From assembly GCF_029625435.1 (NCBI RefSeq), contig NZ_CP121208.1:1798001-1862000 (forward strand): a DNA stretch of 64,000 nucleotides, given 5' to 3'. The translations under genes and the position numbers were made by a program. This document shows positions 42,006 to 50,629 of this stretch, in pieces. The notes below the pieces were generated by a model. That model worked only from the letters and a program-made list of their open reading frames with translations. It was not told where the DNA came from and made no database searches. Each line of letters opens with the position of its first letter. Positions within the stretch are counted from its first letter, which is position 1. This DNA comes from Arcanobacterium canis. GTDB lineage: Bacteria > Actinomycetota > Actinomycetes > Actinomycetales > Actinomycetaceae.

Positions 42006-42824
42006 TCACACGAGCGACAGCCGATCGCGAATCGAACGAAGACCTGCCGCAATGATGCCCGCCATCAGTGCAAAAAGAACCGGGATGCACCCCAGGCCGA
42101 GAACGGTTGGATTGCCGCCCGTACGAATTGCATCGATAAACGACGGGAGCATCAGATCCCAGCTCAGCTGCCCAGTTGTTAACGACACCGAGCCAGGGAT
42201 GAGGAGCATCCCTGCCAGTGACACGATCTGGCACGCTGCATAGAAGACGATCAGTCCGCCGACAAATGCACCGCCACCGAAGCGATGATACTTTTCCTGT
42301 GCAGTGATCGAGATCAGAGCAGCAATCGATGCGACCATGAGGAAAACATAGAGCGCGACCACGAGAATGACCACCACGACTTTCCATGGCGTGAACTGGG
42401 ATAACGCATTCCACATTGGTTCAACTACCTGCCAAAACTCAAGCGAATTTTTCCAGGCATAGTGCAAAACGATCGAAGCCACACCAAATATCACCACAAG
42501 CAGTGAGACGAGAATTGTGAGGTAGGCGAACAGCACCTTGGCCCAGAAGATCTCACCGACACGCGCAGGGATAGTGAACGTGAAGTAGGCGCGCGGACCG
42601 CGCATCGTCTTCCAATAGCTCAAACCGAGAAGCACCATTGTTGCAATCGCTGCGGCAACTCCTGCGCCGACGGCAGCGCCAGAAGCCATCGATGAAATGA
42701 AGCCGATTCCCAACATTTGAAGCGGGAAAGAAATGACAATGAAGGCAAGGGCAACCCCGAGGGTGCCAATGTAAATCGTCGCCTTGTTGTCATGCCACTC
42801 TTGTGTGAAGAATTTTCCAAACAT
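42006..42824 (-). CDS. ABC-2 type transporter permease
   Basis: This 272-residue protein starts MFGKFFTQEWHDNKATIYIGTLGVAL and shows six membrane spans (for example GIGFISSMASGAAVGAGVAAAIATMVLLG, VLFAYLTILVSLLVVIFGVASIVL, VVVVILVVALYVFLMVASIAAL, FVGGLIVFYAACQIVSLAGMLLI). The layout is that of YtrC/BcrB-like permeases paired with a single ATPase. Its ATG shares one base with the ATPase stop codon. The substrate is unknown; GntR-linked systems of this kind respond to cell-envelope antibiotics in some Firmicutes and Actinobacteria, which is the best guess here. Confidence 0.85.
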   Translation of the reverse strand: MFGKFFTQEWHDNKATIYIGTLGVALAFIVISFPLQMLGIGFISSMASGAAVGAGVAAAIATMVLLGLSYWKTMRGPRAYFTFTIPARVGEIFWAKVLFAYLTILVSLLVVIFGVASIVLHYAWKNSLEFWQVVEPMWNALSQFTPWKVVVVILVVALYVFLMVASIAALISITAQEKYHRFGGGAFVGGLIVFYAACQIVSLAGMLLIPGSVSLTTGQLSWDLMLPSFIDAIRTGGNPTVLGLGCIPVLFALMAGIIAAGLRSIRDRLSLV

Positions 42825-43522
42825 CAGCGGAACTCCTTTCGTGTCAGCGCATCAATTGAAAGCCCCGTCTCGGCACGAAGATCGTCAGCATTTTGCGTAT
42901 GGATCACACGGCCTTCCTTGAGCATGACGACGTCGTCAAGGAAAGATTCAACGTCGGAAACAAGGTGAGTCGATATGACAAGAAGACTCTCCTGGGGAAA
43001 GTCGCGCAAGATTCCTTCCAGAATTCCCTCGCGGGCGCCTGGATCAACTCCGTTGATCGGCTCATCAAGGAGGTAGACGCAAGCGCGCCGAGACATTACC
43101 AGGGAAACTTTGACCTTCTCGCGCATCCCCGTCGATAGTTCCTTCAGGCGCGAATTTGCTTCAATTGAGAAGAAATCGAGGAGACGAAGCGTCTTGCGCT
43201 CATCAAAATCAGCAAAGAATCGCGAATAGAGACTCACCGCCTCGGCAACCGTCAGTTCTCGGTTCAGAAAATCCTCGCTGGGGAGGAAAGCGACTTTCGC
43301 CTTCGACTCAACGCCGGGAGCATGTCCCGCGATTTCGGCACGGCCCTCGTATGGGCGAATCAAGCCTGCGAGGATCTTGAGCAGCGTCGTCTTTCCACTA
43401 CCGTTGTGGCCAATCAGTCCGACAACTCGCCCGGGAAAGAGATCGAGGCTCACGCCGTCGAGGGCGGCTTTATTGCCGTACATCTTTCTCAACGCTTCCA
43501 CATGGATCAGAGGTTCCATCAT
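42824..43522 (-). CDS. ABC transporter ATP-binding protein
   Basis: This is a 232-residue ATPase. Walker A GHNGSGKTTLL is near 38-48, the signature reads KELSTGMREKVKVSL, Walker B VYLLDEPINGVDP, and the switch His sits in ISTHLVSDVE. It resembles YtrB/BcrA-type ATPases. Two adjacent ATGs are possible; AAGGA lies three bases before the first and six before the second. It follows the GntR gene by six bases and precedes its permease with a one-base overlap, giving a three-gene operon regulator-ATPase-permease. Confidence 0.93.
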   Translation of the reverse strand: MMEPLIHVEALRKMYGNKAALDGVSLDLFPGRVVGLIGHNGSGKTTLLKILAGLIRPYEGRAEIAGHAPGVESKAKVAFLPSEDFLNRELTVAEAVSLYSRFFADFDERKTLRLLDFFSIEANSRLKELSTGMREKVKVSLVMSRRACVYLLDEPINGVDPGAREGILEGILRDFPQESLLVISTHLVSDVESFLDDVVMLKEGRVIHTQNADDLRAETGLSIDALTRKEFR

Positions 43523-43528
43523 TGTTCC

Positions 43529-43891
43529 TTAATCTGAGGTGTCCCAGCGCTGTTGAAGAAGTTCCCAGGCAACGTCCAAACTCAACCCGAGACCACGCAA
43601 AGCTGCGACGTGTTTATCTGTTTGGGTCTGCGCAGCGTGACGTCGCGCACGGTTGATGATGTCAACATCCGTGGTGACAAAACGGCCGTGGGCGCGTTCC
43701 GTGACCGTGAGAGCCTCATCATCAAGTTTTCCGAGGGCACGCTGGATTGTGTTGGGATTTGCCCCTTCTGCGAGCGCAAGTTCACGCACGCTGGGAATTT
43801 TTGTGCCTGGCTTCCACTGCCCGGAAATAATTTTTTGGCCAAAGTTTTCCGCCAGTTGAACCCAGATGGGGCGGGAATCGTCGAAACTCAT
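43529..43891 (-). CDS. GntR-family regulator, YtrA subfamily
   Basis: The product has 120 residues. It has an N-terminal GntR winged helix (PIWVQLAENFGQKIISGQWKPGTKIPSVRELALAEGANPNTIQRAL) and only a short C-terminal helical tail of about 45 residues, as in the YtrA subfamily that has no full effector domain. ATG 43891 follows AAAGGG; a GTG two codons earlier is less well placed. It leads the ABC operon, and three GTATTA-type half sites lie directly upstream, so repression of its own operon is likely. Confidence 0.92.
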   Translation of the reverse strand: MSFDDSRPIWVQLAENFGQKIISGQWKPGTKIPSVRELALAEGANPNTIQRALGKLDDEALTVTERAHGRFVTTDVDIINRARRHAAQTQTDKHVAALRGLGLSLDVAWELLQQRWDTSD

Positions 43892-43912
43892 CGTCACCCT
43901 TTCTGTATTGCC

Positions 43913-43930
43913 GTATTAATACACTAATAC
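43913..43930 (-). promoter_or_regulatory. Operator-like GTATTA-N6-TAATAC upstream of the GntR gene
   Basis: GTATTA (43913-43918) and TAATAC (43925-43930) form a perfect inverted repeat, and the first ten bases GTATTAATAC are themselves a palindrome. A third half site, GTATTG, lies at 43905-43910 and CTAATACAC at about 43962. The block starts about 20 bases upstream of the GntR ATG and overlaps the likely promoter, as expected for autorepression. Confidence 0.65.
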
Positions 43931-44028
43931 AATGGCATGTTGAGGATGCTGTGTCAACTACCTAATACACCTAGATCAAAAGAGAGCCAGGCAACTGCGT
44001 GGTTACCCGCCGCTCACAACCCGAATTA

Positions 44029-45387
44029 CTAGCCAGCCATATCCATGCCACCAAAGTTGGAGAACCGCGCAAAGTGCCCCTGGAAAGCTAACTCCACCGT
44101 GCCCGTCGGGCCGGAACGATGCTTTCCGATGATCACCTCAGAAGGCGGGGCTTCCATTCCCGCTTCCTCTGCATCGGGTCGGTTAATGAGGATGACGACG
44201 TCGGCGTCCTGCTCCAACGAGCCTGATTCACGAAGATCGGACACCTGGGGACGTTTGTCGTTACGCCTTTCTGGATCACGATTGAGCTGGGAGATCGCAA
44301 TAATTGGAATCTCGAGCTCCTTCGCCAGGAGCTTGATCGAACGCGAAAATTCCGAGACCTCTTGCTGACGCGATTCAGGGGTTCGCCCACCCGAGGTAAG
44401 AAGCTGGAGGTAGTCAATCACAATCAGTTCAATCCCCTCTTGCTGACGCAGACGACGAGCCTTCGCTCGGATCTCACTCATCGTCAGATTCGGGGAGTCA
44501 TCAATAAAAAGCGGGGCGTCACCGATACGTTCGATCGTCGAGGCGATCGTCTCCCACCCCTTTTGGTCGATGTCGCCACGAATGAGCTTGTTGAGGAAGA
44601 CCGAGCCTTCAGCAGCAAGAACACGCATCATCAGTTCGTTGCGATTCATTTCCAGTGAGAAGAAAGCAACAGGTTTGTTTTCACGAATTGCTGCGTGCCG
44701 GCAAAAATCCATTGCCAAGGTGGACTTACCCATACCTGGGCGAGCGGCAACGATGATCATCTGCGAGGAACGCAAGCCGGAAAGAACGTCGTCGAGATCG
44801 GTAAAGCCCGTTGCCAAACCGGCCAGGCCGCCGTCGCGGGACGCATTCGCCTCCAGCTCTTCAATCAGCCCGGGAATCACTTCACGAACAGCAGCGTAAT
44901 CATGGGATGCGCGCGACTGCGTCATCGCATAAACCTCTGATTGCGCCATATTAAGCAAGGCAGCGACGTCGCCGCCTTCGGTGTTGTATCCCAGCTGTGT
45001 GATGCGCGTTCCGACTTCGACCAAGGAACGTAGCTGTGCCTGTTCGCGCACAATCTGCGCATAATAGGCGGTATTCGCCGCTGTCGGCACTCCCGCAACG
45101 AGAGTGTGGAGATAGGCACGCCCGCCAATTTGTTCGAGTTTGCCGCGACGATCCAACTCTCCGCCAACGAGCACTGCGTCGGCAGGCTCGCCGCGCGAGA
45201 ACAAGTCCATGATCACTTCAAAAACGATTGCGTGTGCGGGACGGTAAAAATCGTCGGTGCGCAACACTTCCACAACCTCAGCAATCGCGTCCTTGGACAA
45301 CATCATGCCGCCAAGCACGCTCATCTCAGCTTCAATGTTTTGCGGGGGAGTACGTTCGAAGCTCGAGTTCGCAATAACTTCACTCAC
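44029..45387 (-). CDS. dnaB: Replicative DNA helicase DnaB
   Basis: This 452-residue hexameric helicase has an N-terminal helical domain (PPQNIEAEMSVLGGMMLS). The RecA-like domain carries Walker A AARPGMGKSTLAMDF near 220, the motif FFSLEMNRNELMMR, Walker B LIVIDYLQLL and DNA-loop residues QLNRDPERR ... RPQVSDLRESGSLEQDADVV. No intein interrupts it, which is worth noting for an actinobacterial DnaB. It is usually immediately downstream of rplI in Actinobacteria; here about 4 kb with two transporters and a small membrane protein intervene. Confidence 0.97.
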   Translation of the reverse strand: MSEVIANSSFERTPPQNIEAEMSVLGGMMLSKDAIAEVVEVLRTDDFYRPAHAIVFEVIMDLFSRGEPADAVLVGGELDRRGKLEQIGGRAYLHTLVAGVPTAANTAYYAQIVREQAQLRSLVEVGTRITQLGYNTEGGDVAALLNMAQSEVYAMTQSRASHDYAAVREVIPGLIEELEANASRDGGLAGLATGFTDLDDVLSGLRSSQMIIVAARPGMGKSTLAMDFCRHAAIRENKPVAFFSLEMNRNELMMRVLAAEGSVFLNKLIRGDIDQKGWETIASTIERIGDAPLFIDDSPNLTMSEIRAKARRLRQQEGIELIVIDYLQLLTSGGRTPESRQQEVSEFSRSIKLLAKELEIPIIAISQLNRDPERRNDKRPQVSDLRESGSLEQDADVVILINRPDAEEAGMEAPPSEVIIGKHRSGPTGTVELAFQGHFARFSNFGGMDMAG

Positions 45388-45610
45388 GGGGGCAACCTCT
45401 TTCTCTCGGCCCCATCATATCCGCGTCCCCGATCAGTTAGTGGTGTCCACGTCTTTTTCACATTGCCCCCACCTGTGGTGGCGTCCACACACCGCCGTCA
45501 CCACGACAAACGGGATCGACGTGAAGAACGTGACGCAGGCATCCTTAAAATACACCACGAACCGGCGTAAGCTGAAGAGAAATTTTGCACGCAACTTCCG
45601 AGGAACCACC

Positions 45611-46951
45611 TTGTCGAAAACATTCCACTCCCTGCAATACCCGAACTATCGCCTCTGGTTCATCTCGAACTTTTTCTCAGCAAGTGCGATGTGGGTGCAA
45701 CGCGTGTGCCAAATCTGGATTGTGCTAACAATACTCACAGATAATTCGGCAATCGCAGTCGGAATTGTGACGGCCCTGCAGTTTGCACCTCAAATTGTCC
45801 TCGGACCGCTTGGAGGAGTACTGGCTGACCGTGGAAACCGACGACAGGTGATTCAGGCTGGCCAAATTGTTATCGCAATGCTCTCACTGATCTTGGGTGC
45901 CCTCGTCGTGACCGGGACTGCACAACTGTGGCATGTATATCTTCTGGCCTTTATTGCCGGCACTTCCGACGCCCTCACCTCTGCCACACGCAATACGTTC
46001 GTTTCCGAACTCGTTCCCTCAAGCGCACTTCCGAACGCAATCTCACTCAATTCCACGGCATTTAATATCGCCCGTCTCATCGGCCCAGCTGCTGCAGGTG
46101 TGATGATTGACTGGTTCGGTGCCGGGTGGGTTCTCATCGCCGATTTCGTGATCTTCTTCGTGCCAGTCCTCACACTCATCCTCATGCGAAGGGAAAACTT
46201 TTTCCCATTCTCAGCCGTCGCGCGTCACAAAGGAATGGTTCGCGAAGGATTTTCATATATCAAAACGCGTAGCGACATCCTCGGCATCCTCATTCTCGTC
46301 GGTGTCATTTCCGGGCTAGGCTTCAATTTCCAAATGACTCAAGCGCTGATGGCGACACAAGTTTTCAACCGCAGTGCTGGAGACTACGGTCTACTCGGTT
46401 CCGCTCTCGCAATCGGTTCTCTTTCAGGAGCGTTAATTGCTGCACGACGTGCGGCTCCGCGATTTTCCTACATCCTCTTCGCCGGTTTTACTTTCGGATT
46501 CATGTCGATCGGTGCAGCTTTCGCACTCAACTATTGGGTGTTCGCTCTTCTCATGATCCCGTGTGGATTCCTCATGCTGACATTCTTGATCGGCTGCAAT
46601 ACTCTGATCCAAACCTCCGTTCCGCCAGAACTACGCGGGCGCGCCCTGGCGATCTACTTCGCGATCAATCTTGGCTCCACCCCACTCGGTGCCATTCTTG
46701 TGGGGTGGGTCGGTGAGAATTTTGGCGCACGGTGGTCGCTGGCAATCGGCGGCATCGCCGCCTTGATTGTCTCACTGGTCGTTTTTGTGTGGACGAAGTC
46801 GCATTGGGACGTCGAACTTCACCGTGCCCGTCACTGGCCGTTCGTCTCGATCAATGGTCCGCGCGAGCGGGCTCACCTCTCCGAGCAAGAAAACGCAGAT
46901 CTCACGGCCCAGCGTGCTCGCCGCGGTGACGAACACGCAACTGAGGCCTAG
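45611..46951 (+). CDS. MFS transporter (EntS-like)
   Basis: From the chosen TTG (45611, preceded by AGGAACC) the protein has 446 residues and 10-12 membrane spans, beginning SKTFHSLQYPNYRLWFISNFFSASAMWVQR. The motif LGGVLADRGNRRQV between spans 2 and 3 and RGRALAIYFAINLGSTPLG are typical of the enterobactin-exporter/DHA3 group. A longer in-frame extension overlaps dnaB on the other strand and looks random. The substrate is unknown (drug or siderophore export in relatives). Its stop codon shares CTAG with the stop of the converging MATE gene. Confidence 0.85.
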   Translation: MSKTFHSLQYPNYRLWFISNFFSASAMWVQRVCQIWIVLTILTDNSAIAVGIVTALQFAPQIVLGPLGGVLADRGNRRQVIQAGQIVIAMLSLILGALVVTGTAQLWHVYLLAFIAGTSDALTSATRNTFVSELVPSSALPNAISLNSTAFNIARLIGPAAAGVMIDWFGAGWVLIADFVIFFVPVLTLILMRRENFFPFSAVARHKGMVREGFSYIKTRSDILGILILVGVISGLGFNFQMTQALMATQVFNRSAGDYGLLGSALAIGSLSGALIAARRAAPRFSYILFAGFTFGFMSIGAAFALNYWVFALLMIPCGFLMLTFLIGCNTLIQTSVPPELRGRALAIYFAINLGSTPLGAILVGWVGENFGARWSLAIGGIAALIVSLVVFVWTKSHWDVELHRARHWPFVSINGPRERAHLSEQENADLTAQRARRGDEHATEA

Positions 46952-48342
46952 CGATCTTTCTTCAGTCCCATCCAGGCGGTCCCGCGAACACGCCACATCA
47001 TGGTGGCAGCGCGCGCTCCCATAAAGATGAGCGCATACCCGCCCCATAGCGCGAGCATACCAACCGTGCCCGCCTCCCATAGCAGGAAGAGCACAGCAAT
47101 CGGCGTAAAAGCAACCAGCGCAATCACCATGTACCGCGCAAGAGCGCGAGTGTCCCCTGCACCGATCAGCACGCCGTCAAGAATGTAAGCAACCGACGCA
47201 ACCGGCATCGACGCGGCAATCACCCACATGGCGTAGCGTGCAACCTCACGCACATCACCGTCGGCAGTCATTACCCACGGAACGGCGAATGCGAGGAGCA
47301 CGTAAAGTATCCCTACCCCAATACCGACTCGGACACCCCACGCCTCGCAGCGACGCAAGATCCGATGCACCTCATGCGTGTCACCACGCCCGAGTCCTTG
47401 CCCTGTGAGGATCTGTGCTGCTGTGGCAAGCGAATCCATACCAAACGAAGCAAAGTTCCACATTGTCATCACGATCTGATTCGCAGCGAGTTGCACGGTT
47501 CCCAGGTGCGTTGCAGCCGAAATCTGCAAGATGAGTGCAGCACGCAAGCACAGTGTGCGAATGACGAGCGGCCCTGCGTCGCGTAGCGAGCGTATGACCC
47601 CGCCTCCCGACGGGGTCATAGGTGCGTGGTGCGTGCGGGCAAGTTTGACGACGGCGTAGGTCAGGTAGCCACCCATGGCAGTTTGTGCGATGGCAGAACC
47701 AGCGCCTGCGCCAGCAACACCAAGTTCTGCACCATAGATGAGGAGGGCATTGAGCGGGATGTTCGCGAGCGCTCCAGTCGTGGCCGCTTTGAGTGGCGTT
47801 TTGGCGTCCGCGAAACCACGTAAAGTTCCGTTTGCTGCTAGGACAAGGAGCATTCCAGGCAGACCGGGAGCACAGGCACGCGTATATGCAACAGCTTGAT
47901 CGGCAACGTCCGCAGCTGGCTGGAATATTCCGATCACTGATGGTGCAAATACGTACAGAACAATTGCCAGAATAACGCCCAGGCCTAGGGCTAGCCACAT
48001 CCCATCAATTCCTTGACGCAACCCGCGTGAAGGATTTCCTGCACCAACGAAACGCGCAGTGGCAGCAGTAGTGGCATACGAGAGAAAAATACACACTCCC
48101 ACGATCGTGCCCAACACCGTAGAGGCAAGCGAGAGACCGGCCAAAGGAACCGTGCCAAGGCGTCCGACCATCGTCGAATCCACCGCGATGAGGAGTGGTT
48201 CAACGAGGAGTGTAGCGAGCGATGGCAGTGCGAGGGCAAGAATTTGACGGTCAAGTTTGCGCGAATTCAGCGCGTTTGCAGAGTTGCCTTCGTCCTGAGA
48301 ATCGTGCGTTGCGGCATGTGAGTGTTCTTTTCGTGATGTCAT
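46948..48342 (-). CDS. MATE-family efflux transporter (DinF-like)
   Basis: This membrane protein of about 464 residues has twelve spans. After a hydrophilic N-terminus (MTSRKEHSHAATHDSQDEG) the MATE core begins RQILALALPSLATLLVEPLLIAVDSTMVGRLGTVPLAGLSLA, and the second half contains LAANQIVMTMWNFASFGMDSLATAAQILTGQGLG. Cation-driven export of drugs or metabolites is the family role; DinF-like members export organic cations. ATG 48342 has GGTGG upstream; a GTG three codons earlier is possible. The upstream region is the DnaA-box-rich intergenic segment. Confidence 0.92.
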   Translation of the reverse strand: MTSRKEHSHAATHDSQDEGNSANALNSRKLDRQILALALPSLATLLVEPLLIAVDSTMVGRLGTVPLAGLSLASTVLGTIVGVCIFLSYATTAATARFVGAGNPSRGLRQGIDGMWLALGLGVILAIVLYVFAPSVIGIFQPAADVADQAVAYTRACAPGLPGMLLVLAANGTLRGFADAKTPLKAATTGALANIPLNALLIYGAELGVAGAGAGSAIAQTAMGGYLTYAVVKLARTHHAPMTPSGGGVIRSLRDAGPLVIRTLCLRAALILQISAATHLGTVQLAANQIVMTMWNFASFGMDSLATAAQILTGQGLGRGDTHEVHRILRRCEAWGVRVGIGVGILYVLLAFAVPWVMTADGDVREVARYAMWVIAASMPVASVAYILDGVLIGAGDTRALARYMVIALVAFTPIAVLFLLWEAGTVGMLALWGGYALIFMGARAATMMWRVRGTAWMGLKKDR

Positions 48343-48423
48343 CGCTTCCACCTTACCCGCGTATGTGATGATGATGCCGAAATGTGTGGAGGACTTGTGG
48401 AGTCATATTGCATAAAAATGGGC

Positions 48424-48665
48424 TGTGGAGAACTTGAAGTTTTTGAACAAGTCGGGCGTGCCGGGATGTATCGAACTAAGAAATAATCCACAGATGTGAA
48501 CAACTCAGTGGGCGAAATAGCGGGCTTTCTCACGAACTTATCCACTATTGTGGGTAACTGTATGCAAAACTGTGGATAACTTCGAATGTTTTTCCACCAC
48601 TTGTCCACTGTTTCGATCAAGAAATCCACAATAAACAGTAAAGTTTCCACAGCCTCTGTGGAAAC
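48424..48665. promoter_or_regulatory. DnaA-box-rich intergenic region
   Basis: Within the 388-base gap (48343-48730) there is a perfect DnaA box TTATCCACA (reverse strand, 48571-48579) and several one-mismatch copies of TT(A/G)TCCACA: 48424-48432 (reverse), 48484-48492, 48538-48546, 48601-48609. Weaker TCCACA cores lie at 48622-48630 and in both arms of the palindrome at 48635-48673. The segment is AT-rich. DnaA binding here is likely; whether it is a titration site, a regulatory site or a secondary origin is not known. Confidence 0.6.
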
Positions 48666-48673
48666 TTTACTGT
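48635..48673. repeat. 39-bp perfect palindrome with 18-bp arms
   Basis: ACAGTAAAGTTTCCACAG and its exact reverse complement are separated by three bases (CCT). Each arm contains a TTTCCACAG core like those of the adjoining DnaA-box cluster. On the minus strand the stem begins 58 bases after the stop of the small membrane protein and is followed by TTTATT, so it may double as a transcription terminator. Confidence 0.9.
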
Positions 48674-48730
48674 ATTTACGCCCTGCAGCCGCTCACAGCA
48701 ACAACAAAATACGTGTCGTTGCCACAGAGA

Positions 48731-49102
48731 TCACTGATGGGTAGGTTCTTCCCAGGGACGGCGATTGATCTTGCGTGAAAGGATGACGTACGCAATGACA
48801 AGGACCACCGCAGCTAGACGCGCCCACTGTGATTGCCAGAAAGCGAGCATACCCACGCATACCGTCAACAGAACGAAGATCAGGGCGATATTCTCGCGTC
48901 CTTTGCCATACTCAAGAGTTTTGTTTACTGACCACCCTGCAAATAGCACTAAGAGAGCCGCCTGAAAGAGCAGTAACCAGAGTGAGTCAGCCGAGTCGCC
49001 AACATTTTGCGTAAAGGATGTCGCCAATCCCACCCATGCGAGAATAGGGAAATAATCAACCATCGCAGTCGTGGTCGTCTTCAAGGGCTGCTCACCCATC
49101 AT
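48731..49102 (-). CDS. Small four-span membrane protein
   Basis: This is a 123-residue protein starting MMGEQPLKTTTTAMVDYFP, with AAGGAGCGC directly before the first of two ATGs, so the start is good. Four hydrophobic segments follow (FPILAWVGLATSF, LWLLLFQAALLVLFAGWSV, IALIFVLLTVCVGMLAFW, LAAVVLVIAYVILSR), ending in a polar tail. No domain is recognised. It is transcribed in the same direction as the ribosomal operon but lies beyond the terminator at 49141-49174. Confidence 0.7.
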   Translation of the reverse strand: MMGEQPLKTTTTAMVDYFPILAWVGLATSFTQNVGDSADSLWLLLFQAALLVLFAGWSVNKTLEYGKGRENIALIFVLLTVCVGMLAFWQSQWARLAAVVLVIAYVILSRKINRRPWEEPTHQ

Positions 49103-49140
49103 GCGCTCCTTCTCTTGACTGTCCCTATGATATATCGAAA

Positions 49141-49174
49141 GTGGCGGTGGAGAGTTTTCCCTCTCCACCGCCAC
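49141..49174 (-). terminator. Rho-independent terminator after rplI
   Basis: A 14-bp perfect stem (GTGGCGGTGGAGAG and its complement) with a six-base loop is followed on the minus strand by TTTC, about 100 bases after the rplI stop. The U-tract is short, so efficiency is uncertain. Confidence 0.8.
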
Positions 49175-49274
49175 AACATTCAGCTGGATCTGATCGTTAC
49201 TTCCACGTTATCTCGCCCTGAAACATCTGCAAACGTTCCTGGACATTCCACATGGTAACGACATCACCTCACTA

Positions 49275-49721
49275 TCAGGCAGCGACAACCGAAATATTGG
49301 CGCGAGCCTCGATATCCTCGCCGAGCTTGACCAGTGCGGTGTACTCGCCAACCGACTTGATGTGCTGCGACAGGTTGATCGAGCGGCGATCAACGTTCTT
49401 GCCGGTGGCAGCGTTGATCGCCTGCGCAACATCAGCGGTCGAAACGCCACCGAAGAGACGCCCGTTTTCACCAGCGGTCTTGACAATCTGGAAGGTTACG
49501 CCTTCGATTGCCTCGCGAGCTTCGCGAGCAGCTTCGATCGATTCCGTGGCGCGCTTACGACGCGACTCCGTAATCTGATCGATCTGGCGCTGAGCACCCT
49601 TAGTCCATGCAGTGGCATAGCCACGCGGGATGAGGTAGTTGCGAGCGTAGCCATCCTTGACGGTGGCGACATCGCCCGCGTCGCCCAGGCCCTTAACTCC
49701 GTGAGTAAGAATAATCTTCAT
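49275..49721 (-). CDS. rplI: 50S ribosomal protein L9
   Basis: This is a 148-residue protein with the L9 signature at the N-terminus (MKIILTHGVKGLGDAGDVATVKDGYARNYLIPRGYA), a long central helix rich in Arg/Glu (ESRRKRATESIEAAREAREAIEG) and the C-terminal domain containing GRLFGGVSTADVAQAI. It binds 23S rRNA near the base of the L1 stalk. It is the last gene of rpsF-ssb-rpsR-rplI, 15 bases after rpsR. Confidence 0.98.
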   Translation of the reverse strand: MKIILTHGVKGLGDAGDVATVKDGYARNYLIPRGYATAWTKGAQRQIDQITESRRKRATESIEAAREAREAIEGVTFQIVKTAGENGRLFGGVSTADVAQAINAATGKNVDRRSINLSQHIKSVGEYTALVKLGEDIEARANISVVAA

Positions 49722-49736
49722 GTTTTATTACTCCTC

Positions 49737-49973
49737 TCAGCGGTTCGAGCCGGTGTAGGGGAGCAGTGCCATCTCACGCGCGTTCTTCACGGCGCGAGCA
49801 ATCTGACGCTGCTGCTGAACGGTGACGCCGGTGACGCGCTGCGAGCGGATCTTGCCGCGATCCGAAATGAACTTGCGCAGGGTTGCGGTGTCCTTGTAGT
49901 CGATGTTCTCGATCTTCGCAGCCTTGAGGGGGTTGCCCTTCTTCTTCGGCTTGCGCAGAACTGGCTTTGCCAT
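49737..49973 (-). CDS. rpsR: 30S ribosomal protein S18
   Basis: This 78-residue basic protein has the core [30 protein letters not shown] followed by [21 protein letters not shown], diagnostic of S18, which binds S6 in the 30S platform. No zinc-type Cys cluster is present (C-minus form). It lies between ssb and rplI in the expected order. Confidence 0.98.
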   Translation of the reverse strand: MAKPVLRKPKKKGNPLKAAKIENIDYKDTATLRKFISDRGKIRSQRVTGVTVQQQRQIARAVKNAREMALLPYTGSNR

Positions 49974-50070
49974 AATTCCTCTTCTCTATACGGGGCCGAG
50001 GCCCCAAAAGTTCATGAGATGCGCGTATGACGCGCGATTGCCTCAGTCATTGACTGAAGGCCGTAAGAGA

Positions 50071-50619
50071 TCAGAACGGCGGGTTGTCGTCGAATGACGA
50101 TCCACCTGCCGGCGCCTGGCCCCACGGATCCCCTGCCGAGCCACCTTGGGGGGCATCGTACGATGCACGTCCTTGGTTGTACCCGCCCTGGTTTGCGTAG
50201 TTGTTGCCAGCGCCGAAGCCGGAATTTCCGCCGCGGTTTCCTCCACCGTTACCGCCTGCACGCTTTGACACCTGTGCGGTGGCATAGCGCAATGACGGAC
50301 CCACTTCATCAACCTGCATTTCAACAGAGGTTCCCTGAGAACCATCGTTGCGCTGGTAGGAGCGGATTTGAAGGCGGCCAGTCACGATAACACGCATTCC
50401 CTTAGAAAGAGATTCGGTTACGTTTTCTGCGTAGTCACGCCAGACGGAGCAGCGAACAAACATCGCTTCGCCGTCTTCCCACTCATTCGTGGATCGGTTG
50501 AACGTACGAGGGGTGGACGCCACGGTGAAGGAAGCAACAGGCGTACCAGAGCCTACGTACTTGAGTTCCGGATCAGCCGTGAGGTTGCCGGTGACGGTAA
50601 TAATCGGTTCGCCTGCCAT
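50071..50619 (-). CDS. ssb: Single-stranded DNA-binding protein
   Basis: The product has 182 residues. The OB fold (1-110) begins [35 protein letters not shown] and contains [23 protein letters not shown] Gly/Asn/Gln-rich tail ends in the acidic SSB-interaction tip DDNPPF, which recruits replication and repair partners. ATG 50619 has AAGGAGAAG upstream; a longer frame into rpsF is rejected. It is located between rpsF and rpsR, the usual bacterial arrangement. Confidence 0.98.
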   Translation of the reverse strand: MAGEPIITVTGNLTADPELKYVGSGTPVASFTVASTPRTFNRSTNEWEDGEAMFVRCSVWRDYAENVTESLSKGMRVIVTGRLQIRSYQRNDGSQGTSVEMQVDEVGPSLRYATAQVSKRAGGNGGGNRGGNSGFGAGNNYANQGGYNQGRASYDAPQGGSAGDPWGQAPAGGSSFDDNPPF

Positions 50620-50629
50620 GATCTTCTCC

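Noticed and set aside
45257-45610. N-terminal extension of the MFS transporter
   Set aside because: It lies antisense to the dnaB start and its intergenic region, lacks transporter sequence, and a ribosome site precedes the TTG at 45611.
48339-48650. 103-codon minus-strand ORF across the DnaA-box region
   Set aside because: Its codons are produced by the repeated TCCACA elements, it overlaps the MATE start, has no ribosome site and no recognisable protein features.
48343-48730. Main chromosomal origin (oriC)
   Set aside because: dnaA, dnaN, rpmH and parAB are not adjacent; trxB at the right end suggests that oriC lies outside the window. Kept only as a DnaA-box cluster.
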